DNA of 64,000 nucleotides from JALYRV01 sp040902895 (GCA_040902895.1 JBBDWL010000138.1:62001-126000); one strand, 5' to 3'. Positions 39,859 to 48,504 are shown, counted from the first letter of the stretch. A program made the numbers and translations. The notes: generated by a model not told the origin, from the sequence alone.

Positions 39859-41490
39859 TTATTGAAGCGGCAGCGGCTTGTAGACGTCCTCGAGCAGCCG
39901 CTTCTCCTCCTCGACCCTTGTCGCGTCCCAGCCGTGGATGCCGGCCATGATCGCGGCCGCGTTGTCGATCGCCGCGGCGCCGGGATGGCCGGCGGATCCC
40001 AGCAGCGTGCGCCGGAGCACGGCGTCGCGCAGGCGCAACGCCTGTTCGTGACGCGCGGCGTGCGCAATCTCTGCCCCCGTGACGAGCGTGCCGGGCGCAA
40101 GCGGCTCGCGCCAGTCGGGCTGTTCCTTCATCAATGCAATGACCGCCGGCGTGCCGGATCCATACCAGGCGGAAAGATGTCTGATCAGGGCTGCCGGAAG
40201 CTCGCCGACTTTCGCGGCACGCAGGGCTTCCATCGCGATCGCTTCGACATCGGCGATTTCGGCTGTGGGAAGCACGGCGTGCGCGGACCGGCTGCGGCGT
40301 ACGTGCCGGCCCTTGGCTGATGCGATGCGGTTGATCGCCTGTTCCGCGGCCAGACGCGCGGTCGTGTACTTCACGCCGACGAGCGTGAAGAAGCCGGGAA
40401 CGCCTTCCTTCGCGTGATCAATCAGCTCAGCGTCGGCCTTCAAATCGGGACGTCCCGATCCCGACGCCGCGGGCACGAGCGCGTGGTGCACCAGCGTGAC
40501 TTCGTGCGGCTGCAGCTTGAGCGTCGGAAACGCGCCGTTCAGCTCCGCGATGAACGCCAGCACCTCGTCGCGATCCGGCGCCTGGGCATCGAACGGCACG
40601 AGTCGATCGCTCTGGCTGGTGCCGGCGAGCAGGCGTCCGCGCCATCCGACCAGCGTCAGCATGCGGCCGGCTGTCGTTGCGGCGGCAAGCCCGATCTCGG
40701 ACGCCGGACGCGAGGTCATAAGATTCATCGCGCGCACGAAGGGCAGGTCGAGTCGCAGTCCTCCGAGCGCGGCGACCGCGATGGCCTGGCTTCCGACCGC
40801 GCTCAGCACCGCGTCAGCCTCGATCGTGATGTTGCGCCCGCTCATGCGATCGACGCCTCGCGCACCGCGCACGCGCCCCGACTCGTCGCGTTCCAGGGCG
40901 ACGATGTCGAGATGGTTCGCGAGGAGGGCGCCGGCGGCCTCGGCGCCGAGGGCAAACGCGAGGGTCAGCCGGTCGGCCTGCTGCATCTGATAGTCGTACC
41001 AGACCGCGCCGCCCTTGAGCCTGTCTTGCCGGACCAGTGGAAACAGGCGGCTCGTTGCGGTGCGCGACTCGAGACGCGATGCGGGAAGGTGCAGTTCCTG
41101 GCTGACGCCGGCGTTACGCGAACGGCCGATGAAATCGTATGCACCGAGCGCGGCCTTCATCGCCAGGCGGCCGCGCGCGAGGCCGCCATAGATGCCGGTG
41201 ATGAATGGAAACGGCTTGATGTAGTGCGGCGCGATGCGCGCGAAGGTCCGGCGCTCGGCGATCCCCTGTCTGACCCGCGCCAGATTCGCGCGCTGCAGCG
41301 CGCGCAGGCCGCCGTGCACGGTCCGCTGATGGTTGAAGGTCGCGCCGCTGCCGAAGTCGTCGCGCTCGGCCAGCGCCACGCGCAATCCGCGTCCCGCGGC
41401 ATCATAGGCGGCGGCGAGCCCGTGAATGCCGCCGCCAATCACGAGCAGATCGAAGTGTTCGCTCGACAGACGGTCAAGATCGCGATTCAT
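39859..41490 (-). CDS. glpD: FAD-dependent glycerol-3-phosphate dehydrogenase
   Basis: 543 residues. The FAD-binding motif LLVIGGGIHGLAAAYDAAG lies at residues 15-33, with ERDDFGSGATFNHQRTVHGGLRALQ as the conserved early block and VKYTTARLAAEQAIN near residue 375. It oxidises glycerol-3-phosphate to DHAP at the membrane, passing electrons to quinone. The C-terminal helical domain has a normal length. It is alone on the minus strand. No glpK or glpF is nearby, so it may serve phospholipid turnover. Confidence 0.93.
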   Translation of the reverse strand: MNRDLDRLSSEHFDLLVIGGGIHGLAAAYDAAGRGLRVALAERDDFGSGATFNHQRTVHGGLRALQRANLARVRQGIAERRTFARIAPHYIKPFPFITGIYGGLARGRLAMKAALGAYDFIGRSRNAGVSQELHLPASRLESRTATSRLFPLVRQDRLKGGAVWYDYQMQQADRLTLAFALGAEAAGALLANHLDIVALERDESGRVRGARGVDRMSGRNITIEADAVLSAVGSQAIAVAALGGLRLDLPFVRAMNLMTSRPASEIGLAAATTAGRMLTLVGWRGRLLAGTSQSDRLVPFDAQAPDRDEVLAFIAELNGAFPTLKLQPHEVTLVHHALVPAASGSGRPDLKADAELIDHAKEGVPGFFTLVGVKYTTARLAAEQAINRIASAKGRHVRRSRSAHAVLPTAEIADVEAIAMEALRAAKVGELPAALIRHLSAWYGSGTPAVIALMKEQPDWREPLAPGTLVTGAEIAHAARHEQALRLRDAVLRRTLLGSAGHPGAAAIDNAAAIMAGIHGWDATRVEEEKRLLEDVYKPLPLQ

Positions 41491-41519
41491 GATTCGATTG
41501 CTCCCGGGTCGGAACAGCT

Positions 41520-41629
41520 AAAAGTAAATCGTAGATTGTAAATAGCATTGTCTATCGCGCTATTGTGCCCGACGCTGTGACGCCCAATGGCTCCATAGAC
41601 GATGCTATTTACAATTTACAATCTACATT
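41520..41629. repeat. Repeat family A, full copy
   Basis: The left arm AAAAGTAAATCGTAGATTG runs to AAATAGCATTGTCTA. The right arm is TAGACGATGCTATTTACAA ending AATCTACATT. The centre includes TATTGTGCCCGACGCTGTGA. It lies between glpD and the divergent methyltransferase gene, whose TATAGT hexamer follows directly. Confidence 0.9.
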
Positions 41630-41644
41630 GCACGTTCCAGATCT

Positions 41645-41650
41645 TATAGT
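41645..41650 (+). promoter_or_regulatory. -10-like hexamer of the methyltransferase gene
   Basis: TATAGT eight bases before the GTG at 41659, just outside repeat A. Confidence 0.45.
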
Positions 41651-41658
41651 AGTGCTCT

Positions 41659-42420
41659 GTGACTGACGCCAACGCGCGCGTGCGCGAATACTGGGACACG
41701 CACATCCACGATCTCGAGATCTCGAGCCATCCGCCCGGATCGCCGGGGTTTTTCGCCGACCTCGATGAGTATCACTTCGACAAGCTGCATCACCTGCTGC
41801 GGCTCGTTCCGTTTGACGGCATGAACGGACGAAAGGTGCTCGACGTCGGGTGCGGGGCGGGCGTCGATCTGCTGCGGTTTGCCAGGGGCGGCGCCGTCGC
41901 GACGGGGGTCGACATCTCGTCGAGCGCCATCGAGCTGGCCCGCGGCAACGCCGCCCAACAGGGGCTCGATGTCGAGCTGCGGGTCGCCGATGCCGAGCAG
42001 CTGCCGTTCGCCGACAACACCTTCGATCTGGTCTTCGCGCATGGCGTCATCCAGTATTCGAGCGACACCGAGCGCGTCGTCGACGAGTGCCGCCGCGTGG
42101 TCAAGCCCGGCGGTCAGGCGATCTTTCAGGCCTACAACCGGCATTCCTGGCTCAATGCGCTGTCGAAACTGATGCGCGTGGGTCTCGAGCACGAAGGCGC
42201 GCCGGTGCTGCGCAAGTTCACGCCGGGCGAATTCACGCGGATGCTCCGGGGCTTCAGCGACGTGCGGCTCGTGTACGAACGCTTTCCGGTGAAGTCGCGG
42301 CTGCACAAAGGCTGGAAGGGCGCGCTCTTCAATACCTTCTTCGTGGGCACGTTCAACGCGCTGCCGCGCGCCCTGGTGCGCCGCTTCGGCTGGCACCTGC
42401 TCGCGTTCTGCCGCAAATAG
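41659..42420 (+). CDS. Class I SAM-dependent methyltransferase (UbiE/COQ5-like)
   Basis: 253 residues, GTG start at 41659. Motif I is VLDVGCGAGVDLLRFA (about 60-75), then TGVDISSSAIELA, ADAEQLPFADNTFDLVFAHGVIQYS and VVKPGG (motif IV). The C-terminal domain has YNRHSWLNALSKLM and SRLHKGWKGALFNTFFV, suggesting a membrane-near quinone or lipid-like acceptor. The substrate cannot be assigned. dapF follows after 1 base. Confidence 0.87.
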   Translation: MTDANARVREYWDTHIHDLEISSHPPGSPGFFADLDEYHFDKLHHLLRLVPFDGMNGRKVLDVGCGAGVDLLRFARGGAVATGVDISSSAIELARGNAAQQGLDVELRVADAEQLPFADNTFDLVFAHGVIQYSSDTERVVDECRRVVKPGGQAIFQAYNRHSWLNALSKLMRVGLEHEGAPVLRKFTPGEFTRMLRGFSDVRLVYERFPVKSRLHKGWKGALFNTFFVGTFNALPRALVRRFGWHLLAFCRK

Positions 42421-42421
42421 C

Positions 42422-43222
42422 ATGCGCGTTGCCAAAGCCCACGCCTATGGAAACGACTTCCTGCTGATGGAAGCGTCCGAGGTGCCGGCGGGCCTCGATC
42501 GGCCCGATCTCGCGCGGCGCATCTGCGACAGGCACCGCGGCATCGGCGCCGATGGCCTGATGCTTTACACGGTGGACGAGACCGGCGGGCCGGTGCCGCG
42601 CGCGTCCATGCGCCTGCTCAATGCCGACGGGAGCCGATCGGAAGTCTCGGGCAACGGCGTACGGTGTCTGGCGGTGCTGCTCGCGATGCGCGTGGCCGGC
42701 GCCGGCGACGTGATCGTCGACACGGAAGCGGGCGAGAAGCGGCTCACGCTGCTCGACCGCCAGGGGAGCCGGTTCATCTTCCGTGCAGCGATGGGCGAGC
42801 CCACCGACCTTCGACAGCAGACGCTGGATGTGCTCGGGGCGCCGCTCGACGTCATCACGCTTCGGGTGGGCAATCCGCAGTGCGTCGTGCTCGGACCGCC
42901 AACCGACGCGCGGCTGCACAGCATCGCCCGCGCGCTTGCGACGCATCCCGCGTTTCCGGAGGGCACCAACGTGGAGCTCGCCGAGGTTGAGCGGCCCGAC
43001 CTCGTGCGCATTCTCATCTGGGAGCGCGGTGTAGGGCCGACGTTCGCGTCGGGCACTGGCGCCTGCGCGGCGGCGGTGGCCGCGGCGGCGTACGGCGGCG
43101 CCGCGCGTGACGCGATCGTCGCATCGCCCGGCGGCGAACAGCGAGTGGAGTGGACGCGCGACGGCCTGTTTCTCACGGGAGCCGCGGAAGTCACGATGGA
43201 CGGCGAATGGCTGGCAGGTTGA
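42422..43222 (+). CDS. dapF: Diaminopimelate epimerase with Ser at the first catalytic Cys position
   Basis: 266 residues. GNDF (10-13) and the ADG..NGVRC region are present. The canonical CGNG(A/I)RC is SGNGVRC here (Ser at about residue 76). The second catalytic Cys is kept in FASGTGACA (about 212). DapF interconverts LL- and meso-diaminopimelate through a two-Cys mechanism, for lysine and peptidoglycan. A one-Cys variant should have altered or lost racemising activity unless Ser serves. The second half aligns normally with DapF (VGNPQCVVLG, EGTNVE). Confidence 0.85.
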   Translation: MRVAKAHAYGNDFLLMEASEVPAGLDRPDLARRICDRHRGIGADGLMLYTVDETGGPVPRASMRLLNADGSRSEVSGNGVRCLAVLLAMRVAGAGDVIVDTEAGEKRLTLLDRQGSRFIFRAAMGEPTDLRQQTLDVLGAPLDVITLRVGNPQCVVLGPPTDARLHSIARALATHPAFPEGTNVELAEVERPDLVRILIWERGVGPTFASGTGACAAAVAAAAYGGAARDAIVASPGGEQRVEWTRDGLFLTGAAEVTMDGEWLAG

Positions 43223-44745
43223 AGACGCCGCACGAGGCGTTCGAGTCGGTCGAGGCCTATTCCCCGGCCGAGGAGCGGTTCAACCGGCGCCGGCGCACGT
43301 TCGGCCTCTTCGCGGCGCCTGTCATGTTTCTCGTCCTCCTGCTGCTGCCGATGCCGGGCCTCACGCCGGCGGCGCACAAGCTGGCGGCCATTCTCGCGTT
43401 GATGGTGGTGCTGTGGATCACGGAGGCACTCCCGCTGGCCATTACCGCCGTGACGGGCCCGGTGCTTGCCGTGCTGCTCGGCGTCGGCGCGGCGCGTGCG
43501 GTCTTTGCGCCATTTGCCGATCCCATCATCTTTCTGTTCATCGGCAGCTTCATGCTGGCGCAGGCCATGTTCGTGCACGGGCTCGACCGCCGGATGGCCT
43601 TCACCGCGCTGTCGCTCGGCGCCGTCGGACGCAGCCCGGGCCGCATCCTGATCGCGTATGGCGCGGTGACGGCGCTGCTCTCGATGTGGATCAGCAACAC
43701 GGCCACGACCGCGATGATGTTTCCGCTCGGCCTCGCGATCGTGGGCCATCTGGCGAGCGGGCGCGAGCGCGCACCCGAGATCCGCCGGTACGCGATGGCC
43801 ATGATGCTGATGACGGCGTTTGCCGCGTCGATCGGCGGGCTCGGCACGCCGGTCGGCACGCCGCCGAACCTGATCGGGATTGCGCTGCTGCGGCAGCAGA
43901 CCGGGATCGACATCACGTTCGACCGGTGGATGCTCCTCGGCCTGCCGATGGTGGTGCTCGTACTCGCGGGACTGTTCGCGATCTTTCATGTCTTCGCCGT
44001 GCGGGGCGTGACGCTCGCGCAGGGGGGCGCGGATCTCGTGCGCGAGGAGCTGCGCAGGCTTGGTCCGGTGACGCGCGGGCAGCGCAACGTGATGTTCGCG
44101 TTTTTCACGACCGTGCTGCTCTGGCTGCTGCCCGGCGTGTTTGCCATGACGGGGCAGGGCGCCAGCGACGCCGCGGTTGCCTACGCCGGCCTGGTGCCTG
44201 AATCCGTGGCGGCGATGATCGGCGCCATTCTGCTGTTTCTGCTGCCGGTGCACTGGCCGGCCCGCCGATTCACATTGTCGTGGGATGAAGCCTCGCGAAT
44301 CGACTGGGGGATCGTGCTGCTCTTCGGCGGAGGACTGTCGATGGGCGCGCTCGCCACGTCTACGGGACTCGCGACGGCGATGGGACAGTCCGTGGCCGGA
44401 TGGATGCACGAGCCGTCACCACTGCTGCTGACGGCCGTGTTCACGGCTGCCGCGATCGTGATCAGCGAGGCGGCCTCGAACACCGCGTCGGCCACGATCA
44501 TCGTGCCGATTGCGATCGCCGTGGCCCAGGCCGCGGGCGTCTCGCCGCTCGAGCCCGCTCTTGGCGCCACGCTCGGCGCCTCGATGGGCTTCATGATGCC
44601 CATCTCCACGCCTCCCAACGCGATCGTCTACAGCTCGGGCCATGTGCCGATCACGCAGATGATGCGCTACGGGATCATGCTCGACGTGCTGGGCTACATC
44701 GTTATTGTGGTCCTGGTAATGACGATCGGACGTGTCGTCGTCTAA
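43207..44745 (+). CDS. DASS-family (SLC13-like) Na+/anion symporter
   Basis: 512 residues with about eleven transmembrane helices. The two SNT motifs of the divalent anion:Na+ symporter family are present, WISNTATTAMMFPLG (about 160-174) and EAASNTASATIIVPIA (about 420-435). Also present are GGLGTPVGTPPNLIGI and MMPISTPPNAIVYSSG (re-entrant hairpin regions). The family takes up di- and tricarboxylates or sulfate. The ATG at 43207 overlaps dapF by 16 bases; a longer reading from 43150 is less likely. Confidence 0.9.
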   Translation: MAGRLKTPHEAFESVEAYSPAEERFNRRRRTFGLFAAPVMFLVLLLLPMPGLTPAAHKLAAILALMVVLWITEALPLAITAVTGPVLAVLLGVGAARAVFAPFADPIIFLFIGSFMLAQAMFVHGLDRRMAFTALSLGAVGRSPGRILIAYGAVTALLSMWISNTATTAMMFPLGLAIVGHLASGRERAPEIRRYAMAMMLMTAFAASIGGLGTPVGTPPNLIGIALLRQQTGIDITFDRWMLLGLPMVVLVLAGLFAIFHVFAVRGVTLAQGGADLVREELRRLGPVTRGQRNVMFAFFTTVLLWLLPGVFAMTGQGASDAAVAYAGLVPESVAAMIGAILLFLLPVHWPARRFTLSWDEASRIDWGIVLLFGGGLSMGALATSTGLATAMGQSVAGWMHEPSPLLLTAVFTAAAIVISEAASNTASATIIVPIAIAVAQAAGVSPLEPALGATLGASMGFMMPISTPPNAIVYSSGHVPITQMMRYGIMLDVLGYIVIVVLVMTIGRVVV

Positions 44746-44747
44746 AC

Positions 44748-44832
44748 GGAAAGTCACTTGACATGACGTGGTATTCGCGCGACTCGCACGATGCGGAGCT
44801 CGCAACCTACCACGTCATGTCAAGTGCTTTCC
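44748..44832. repeat. Inverted repeat with 25-bp arms (single copy)
   Basis: The left arm begins GGAAAGTCACTTGACATGAC and ends at GTGGTA (44748-44773). The right arm begins TACCACGTCATGTCAAGTG and ends CTTTCC (44808-44832), with one base deleted. A 34-base loop ATTCGCGCGACTCGCACG and on separates them. It lies between the DASS gene and the convergent lipoprotein gene. It may be a terminator or a MITE-like insertion. Confidence 0.75.
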
Positions 44833-44907
44833 GGGATTAAGGCTCGAGGGCGGAAACTGCGCGGCCGGCAGGGTGTCGAGAGTTGAGAAACTGCGTCGTG
44901 CTCGGAG

Positions 44908-45468
44908 TCAGCGGCGACGCGGCGGAGCGGTGGGTGCGGCGCCGCCGAACGGCGCAAGTGCTTGCGCCAGCCGCCCTTCCAGCCCGTCGAGCAGCGCGTG
45001 TGCCTGTCTGAGATCGTCGCGTTCGAGCGCGGCACGTGAATCTTGCAAAGCGCGCTCGGTGTCGGCAATGACCTGGCGCAACGTCCGAGCGGCCTCGTCC
45101 TGCGCGCGGGTCGCGCGGTTGGCGGCCACGCGGCCGCGTTCGACATTGGTGGCCAGCACGACGATCGTGCGTTCGAGCTCACCGCGTCGCGTGGCTTTGT
45201 CGGTGGCGGCTTTCTTCGCGGCGGCGGAGGCGCGCTCGCGCGCGTCGAGCGCATGATTCAGCGCCTGTCGAAAGTCGCGCTGCGCGACCGCGTCGTCATA
45301 GCGCTTGAGGGCGCCTTCGGCCGCGGCCAGCTCTTCGGGTGCGTACTGTTCGGCCCCGGCGGCGCGCGCAGCTTCAATCGCGCCCTGCGCCTGATGATAT
45401 TCACGCTCCGGCGGCGCGCCACAGCCAATCAGTACCAGCGGCAGCAGCAGGACGGCGAGTCGGCGCAT
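44908..45468 (-). CDS. Small lipoprotein with helical coiled-coil-like repeats
   Basis: 186 residues. The lipobox is LVLIGCGAPP, start at ATG 45468. The rest is almost entirely Ala/Arg/Glu helix (EYHQAQGAIEAARAAG, AEGALKRYDDAVAQRDFRQALNHALDARERA), resembling the DUF4398 lipoprotein group. The C-terminus is AP-rich. It lies divergent from radC; the 17-base gap leaves little room for separate promoters. Function unknown; probably a periplasmic coiled-coil lipoprotein. Confidence 0.72.
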   Translation of the reverse strand: MRRLAVLLLPLVLIGCGAPPEREYHQAQGAIEAARAAGAEQYAPEELAAAEGALKRYDDAVAQRDFRQALNHALDARERASAAAKKAATDKATRRGELERTIVVLATNVERGRVAANRATRAQDEAARTLRQVIADTERALQDSRAALERDDLRQAHALLDGLEGRLAQALAPFGGAAPTAPPRRR

Positions 45469-45485
45469 CGATCGAAGTATACCGG

Positions 45486-46154
45486 ATGAAAGCGCTGGCC
45501 TCGCACGATCGTCCTCGCGAAAAGCTCGCGCGCGCGGGCTGTGACGCGCTTGGCGACAACGAGCTGCTCGCGGTGCTGCTCGGCAGCGGCACACGCGGCC
45601 GCAGCTCGCTCGATGTCGCGAACGGTCTGCTCGACGCCGGCGGCGGCCTGCGCGGTCTGACGCGCATGGGACGCGACGAGCTCGCGCGCGCGCACGGCGT
45701 GGGCGCCGCGCGCGCCGCGCGGATCCTCGCCGCGATCGAGCTGGGCCGCCGATCGCTCACGCGGGATCCATCGGAGCGCCCGCGGTTCGCGACGCCGCGC
45801 GAGGTGGCCGACTACCTGCTGCCGCAATTCGGCAGCTATCCGGTCGAGCGCTTCGGCGTGCTGCTGCTCGACACACGCCATCGGCTCGTGCGCACGCGCA
45901 TTCTCTCGGTCGGCTCGCTCGACGCCAGCGTCGTCCATCCGCGCGAGGTCTTTCGCGAAGCCATCCTCGGCGGCGCCGCGGCGATCGTGCTGTTCCACAA
46001 CCACCCGTCGGGCGATCCCTCGCCGAGCCGCGACGATCTCTCACTCACGCGCCGGCTGATGACGGCGGGCGATCTCATCGGCATCGACGTGCTCGATCAC
46101 GTCGTGTTGGCGGACACTCAGTACGCGTCCATGAAAGAGTTGGGAAGACTTTAA
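45486..46154 (+). CDS. radC: RadC-family JAMM protein
   Basis: 222 residues. An N-terminal UPF0758 helix-hairpin region (REKLARAGCDALGDNELLAVLLGSGT, HGVGAARAARI) leads to a JAMM metalloprotease-like domain. That domain holds HNHPSGDPSPSRDDLSLT (about 173-190) with the JAMM His-x-His...Ser...Asp ligands. RadC was first linked to DNA repair; its true role is not settled. The ATG at 45486 is chosen because upstream reading is repetitive Arg/Gln sequence. TATACC lies 2 bases before it. Followed directly by repeat A. Confidence 0.93.
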   Translation: MKALASHDRPREKLARAGCDALGDNELLAVLLGSGTRGRSSLDVANGLLDAGGGLRGLTRMGRDELARAHGVGAARAARILAAIELGRRSLTRDPSERPRFATPREVADYLLPQFGSYPVERFGVLLLDTRHRLVRTRILSVGSLDASVVHPREVFREAILGGAAAIVLFHNHPSGDPSPSRDDLSLTRRLMTAGDLIGIDVLDHVVLADTQYASMKELGRL

Positions 46155-46163
46155 GAGACCGCG

Positions 46164-46298
46164 AAATGTAAACTGTAAATTGTAAATAGCATTGGTTATT
46201 GAGCTATTGCTGCCGCTTCAGTGCAGCGCGACAGCACCACGGCGTAACGTCGCAATAGCAAAATTTACAATGCTATTTACAATTTACGATTTACATTT
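46164..46298. repeat. Repeat family A, full copy (longest, about 135 bp)
   Basis: Left arm AAATGTAAACTGTAAATTG to AAATAGCATTGGTTATTG; right arm AATGCTATTTACAATTTACG to TTTACATTT. The centre holds GCTGCCGCTTCAGTGCAGCG, a nested hairpin. The right arm, read on the minus strand, gives the last codons and stop of metG (NVNRKL), identical to the tail of the small protein at 3816. Confidence 0.92.
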
Positions 46299-47980
46299 CC
46301 ACCGAACTGTTCTGTCCATGCAGCCGTGTCTTCCTCGCCTATCCGACGGAAGAGCAGATCGACGGATCCGACGCGCCGGCCTGGTTCGAGCCGGCCGATC
46401 TCACGCGCGAGTTCGGATGGCCATCGGCGTTCTTCGTCGGAGGCCTCCAGGGCATCGAGCACGCGGCCGCTGGTTTCCGGAATGATCGGCTGCGACACAA
46501 TCGCGAACAGGCGAACGAGGTTCAGTGACGTCCGCACCACCGCGTCAGCCCGCGGCGGATCCGTCTTCATCAGTTTCCAGGGCTCCTGCTCGGCGAGATA
46601 GACATTGCCGGCCGTCCACATGGCGCGAAGGGCGGCAATCGCCTTGCGGAACGACAGCTCGTCGAGATGGCGCTGATAGGCGGAGAGGTGCTGTTCGAGC
46701 TCGGCGACGAGCCGCGCCTCGGGATCGCCGGCCTCGCCTCCGCCTGGCACCGTCGCGTCGAACTTCGACTCCGCGAACTTCACGACGCGGTTGACGAAGT
46801 TGCCGAAGACGCCGACCAGATCTTTGTTGATGACCGCGGCGAACAGCTCCCATGTGAAGTCGGCATCGTCCGACTCCGGAGCATTGGCGAGCAGGTAATA
46901 GCGCCAGTAGTCGGCGGGCAGCAGCGCGAGAGCGTCTGACATGAAGACCCCGCGATGCTGGCTGGTCGAGAATTTGCCGCCGTAGTACTTCAGCCAGTTG
47001 AAGGCCTTGATGTAGTCGGGCCGCTTCCATGGCTCGCGCGTGCCAATCAGCGTCGCGGGAAACATGATCGTGTGGAACGGCACGTTGTCCTTCGCCATGA
47101 ACTGCGTGTAGTGCACATCGTCCGCGTCGTACCACCATGACCGCCAGTCAGCGGCGGCAGACTGTGCTTCGGCCCATTCCTTGGTTACGCCGATGTATTC
47201 GATCGGCGCATCGAACCAGACGTAGAAGACCTTGTTCTCGAATCCCGGGCGATCGACGGGCACGCCCCATTTCAGATCGCGCGTGATGCCCCGATCCTCG
47301 AGTCCTTCGTTCAGCCATTTGAGCGCGATCGACGTCGCCACCGGCGGCCAGTTCTCGCGCGTGGTGATCCACGCCCGCAGCTCTGGTTCGAGGGCCGACA
47401 GTTTGAAGAAAAGGTGCCGGCTGTCGCGCACTTCGACGTTGGGACTGCCTGAGATGCTGGAGCGCGGCGAGATCAAGTCCGTCGGATCGAGCACGCGGGT
47501 GCAGTTCTCGCATTGGTCGCCCCGGGCGGCCTCGTATCCGCAATGGGGGCAGGTTCCGACGACGTACCTGTCGGGAAGGAAGCGGCGGTCGTCGACGGAG
47601 TAGACCTGTTGGGTCGTCCGTTCTTCGATCAGTCCGTTTTCCTCGAGGCGGCGGGCGAAATACTTCGTGAGCTCATGGTTCTGCGGCGACGAACTGCGGC
47701 CGAAGTGGTCGAATGACAATGCAAACCGGCGTCCGAGATCGGCCTGAATCTCGTGCTGTTGGCGGCAGAACTCCGCGACGTCGAGACCGGCTTCGATGGC
47801 GGCCAGCTCCGCCGGCGTGCCATGCTCGTCGGTGGCGCACAGGAACAACACGTCATTGCCGCGCGCGCGCAGGTAGCGGGCGTAGACATCGGCGGGCAGC
47901 ATCGATCCCACCAGGTTGCCGAGATGCTTGATGCCGTTGATGTACGGGAGGGCGCTGGTAATGAGGTGCCGGTCACTCAT
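46277..47980 (-). CDS. metG: Methionyl-tRNA synthetase, without C-terminal tRNA-binding domain
   Basis: 567 residues. The catalytic HLGN-type motif is ALPYINGIKHLGNLVGS, the zinc knuckle has CPHCGYEAARGDQCENC, and KFSTSQHRG replaces the canonical KMSKS loop. The class-I anticodon-binding domain follows. It attaches Met to tRNA. The usual C-terminal OB-fold domain is missing and instead is encoded by the divergent gene at 48034. The C-terminus (NVNRKL) is read from repeat A. TATAGT on the minus strand at 48016-48011 may start transcription. Confidence 0.95.
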   Translation of the reverse strand: MSDRHLITSALPYINGIKHLGNLVGSMLPADVYARYLRARGNDVLFLCATDEHGTPAELAAIEAGLDVAEFCRQQHEIQADLGRRFALSFDHFGRSSSPQNHELTKYFARRLEENGLIEERTTQQVYSVDDRRFLPDRYVVGTCPHCGYEAARGDQCENCTRVLDPTDLISPRSSISGSPNVEVRDSRHLFFKLSALEPELRAWITTRENWPPVATSIALKWLNEGLEDRGITRDLKWGVPVDRPGFENKVFYVWFDAPIEYIGVTKEWAEAQSAAADWRSWWYDADDVHYTQFMAKDNVPFHTIMFPATLIGTREPWKRPDYIKAFNWLKYYGGKFSTSQHRGVFMSDALALLPADYWRYYLLANAPESDDADFTWELFAAVINKDLVGVFGNFVNRVVKFAESKFDATVPGGGEAGDPEARLVAELEQHLSAYQRHLDELSFRKAIAALRAMWTAGNVYLAEQEPWKLMKTDPPRADAVVRTSLNLVRLFAIVSQPIIPETSGRVLDALEASDEERRWPSELAREIGRLEPGRRVGSVDLLFRRIGEEDTAAWTEQFGGNVNRKL

Positions 47981-48009
47981 ATCGGTGGCAACGCATGATG
48001 ATCAATCAG

Positions 48010-48016
48010 TACTATA
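48010..48016. promoter_or_regulatory. Symmetric -10 element between metG and its split-off domain
   Basis: The heptamer TACTATA reads TACTAT on the plus strand and TATAGT on the minus strand. It could drive the gene at 48034 and metG in opposite directions, giving balanced amounts of the two MetRS parts. Confidence 0.45.
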
Positions 48017-48033
48017 CCGGCAAGGAGCCGACC

Positions 48034-48504
48034 GTGGATTCAGACAAGACCCCTGAGATGGTGCCGGGCGTGACGCCTGCAGCGGGTACGCATTCGCCGC
48101 AGGAGCCTGCGGCAGACGCGCCTGCGAGCCCGGAGAGTCCTGTCGCGCCGTCGAAAGGATCGCCGGGCGCCGCGTCGCCGCAGATCACGATCGACGACTT
48201 CATGAAGATCGATCTGCGCGTGGCCAAGGTGCTGGCGGCTGAGCGTGTGGCGAAGTCGAAGAAACTGATCAAGCTCACGATCGATCTCGGCTCCGAGCAG
48301 CGCACGCTCGCGGCAGGCATCGCGGAAGCCTATGAACCGGAAAGCCTCGTCGGACGGCACGTGGTGATCGTCGCCAACCTCGCGCCCCGCACGCTGATGG
48401 GCATCGAGTCGAACGGCATGGTGCTCGCCGCCAGTCCGGAAGACGGTCAGGCTGTGTTGATCGGATTCGATGCGCCGCCGCCTTTGGGCAGCCGGGTCAG
48501 GTAG
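48034..48504 (+). CDS. MetRS C-terminal tRNA-binding domain protein (Arc1p/EMAP/Trbp111-like OB fold)
   Basis: 156 residues from the GTG at 48034, chosen because AAGGAG lies 6 bases upstream; an ATG at 47995 precedes the likely transcription start. After a Pro/Ala/Ser-rich segment, residues about 52-156 are the tRNA-binding OB domain: ITIDDFMKIDLRVAKVLAAERV, LGSEQRTLAAGIAEAYEPE, VVIVANLAPRTLMGIESNGMVLAA. The domain increases tRNA affinity of MetRS and is usually fused to its C-terminus. Divergent from metG and likely works with it as a dimerising partner. Confidence 0.88.
   Translation: MDSDKTPEMVPGVTPAAGTHSPQEPAADAPASPESPVAPSKGSPGAASPQITIDDFMKIDLRVAKVLAAERVAKSKKLIKLTIDLGSEQRTLAAGIAEAYEPESLVGRHVVIVANLAPRTLMGIESNGMVLAASPEDGQAVLIGFDAPPPLGSRVR

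Noticed and set aside
42565..44409. Minus-strand open frame of about 614 codons
   Set aside because: Antisense to dapF and the DASS transporter; the product would be extremely Arg/His/Gln-rich with no recognisable motif.
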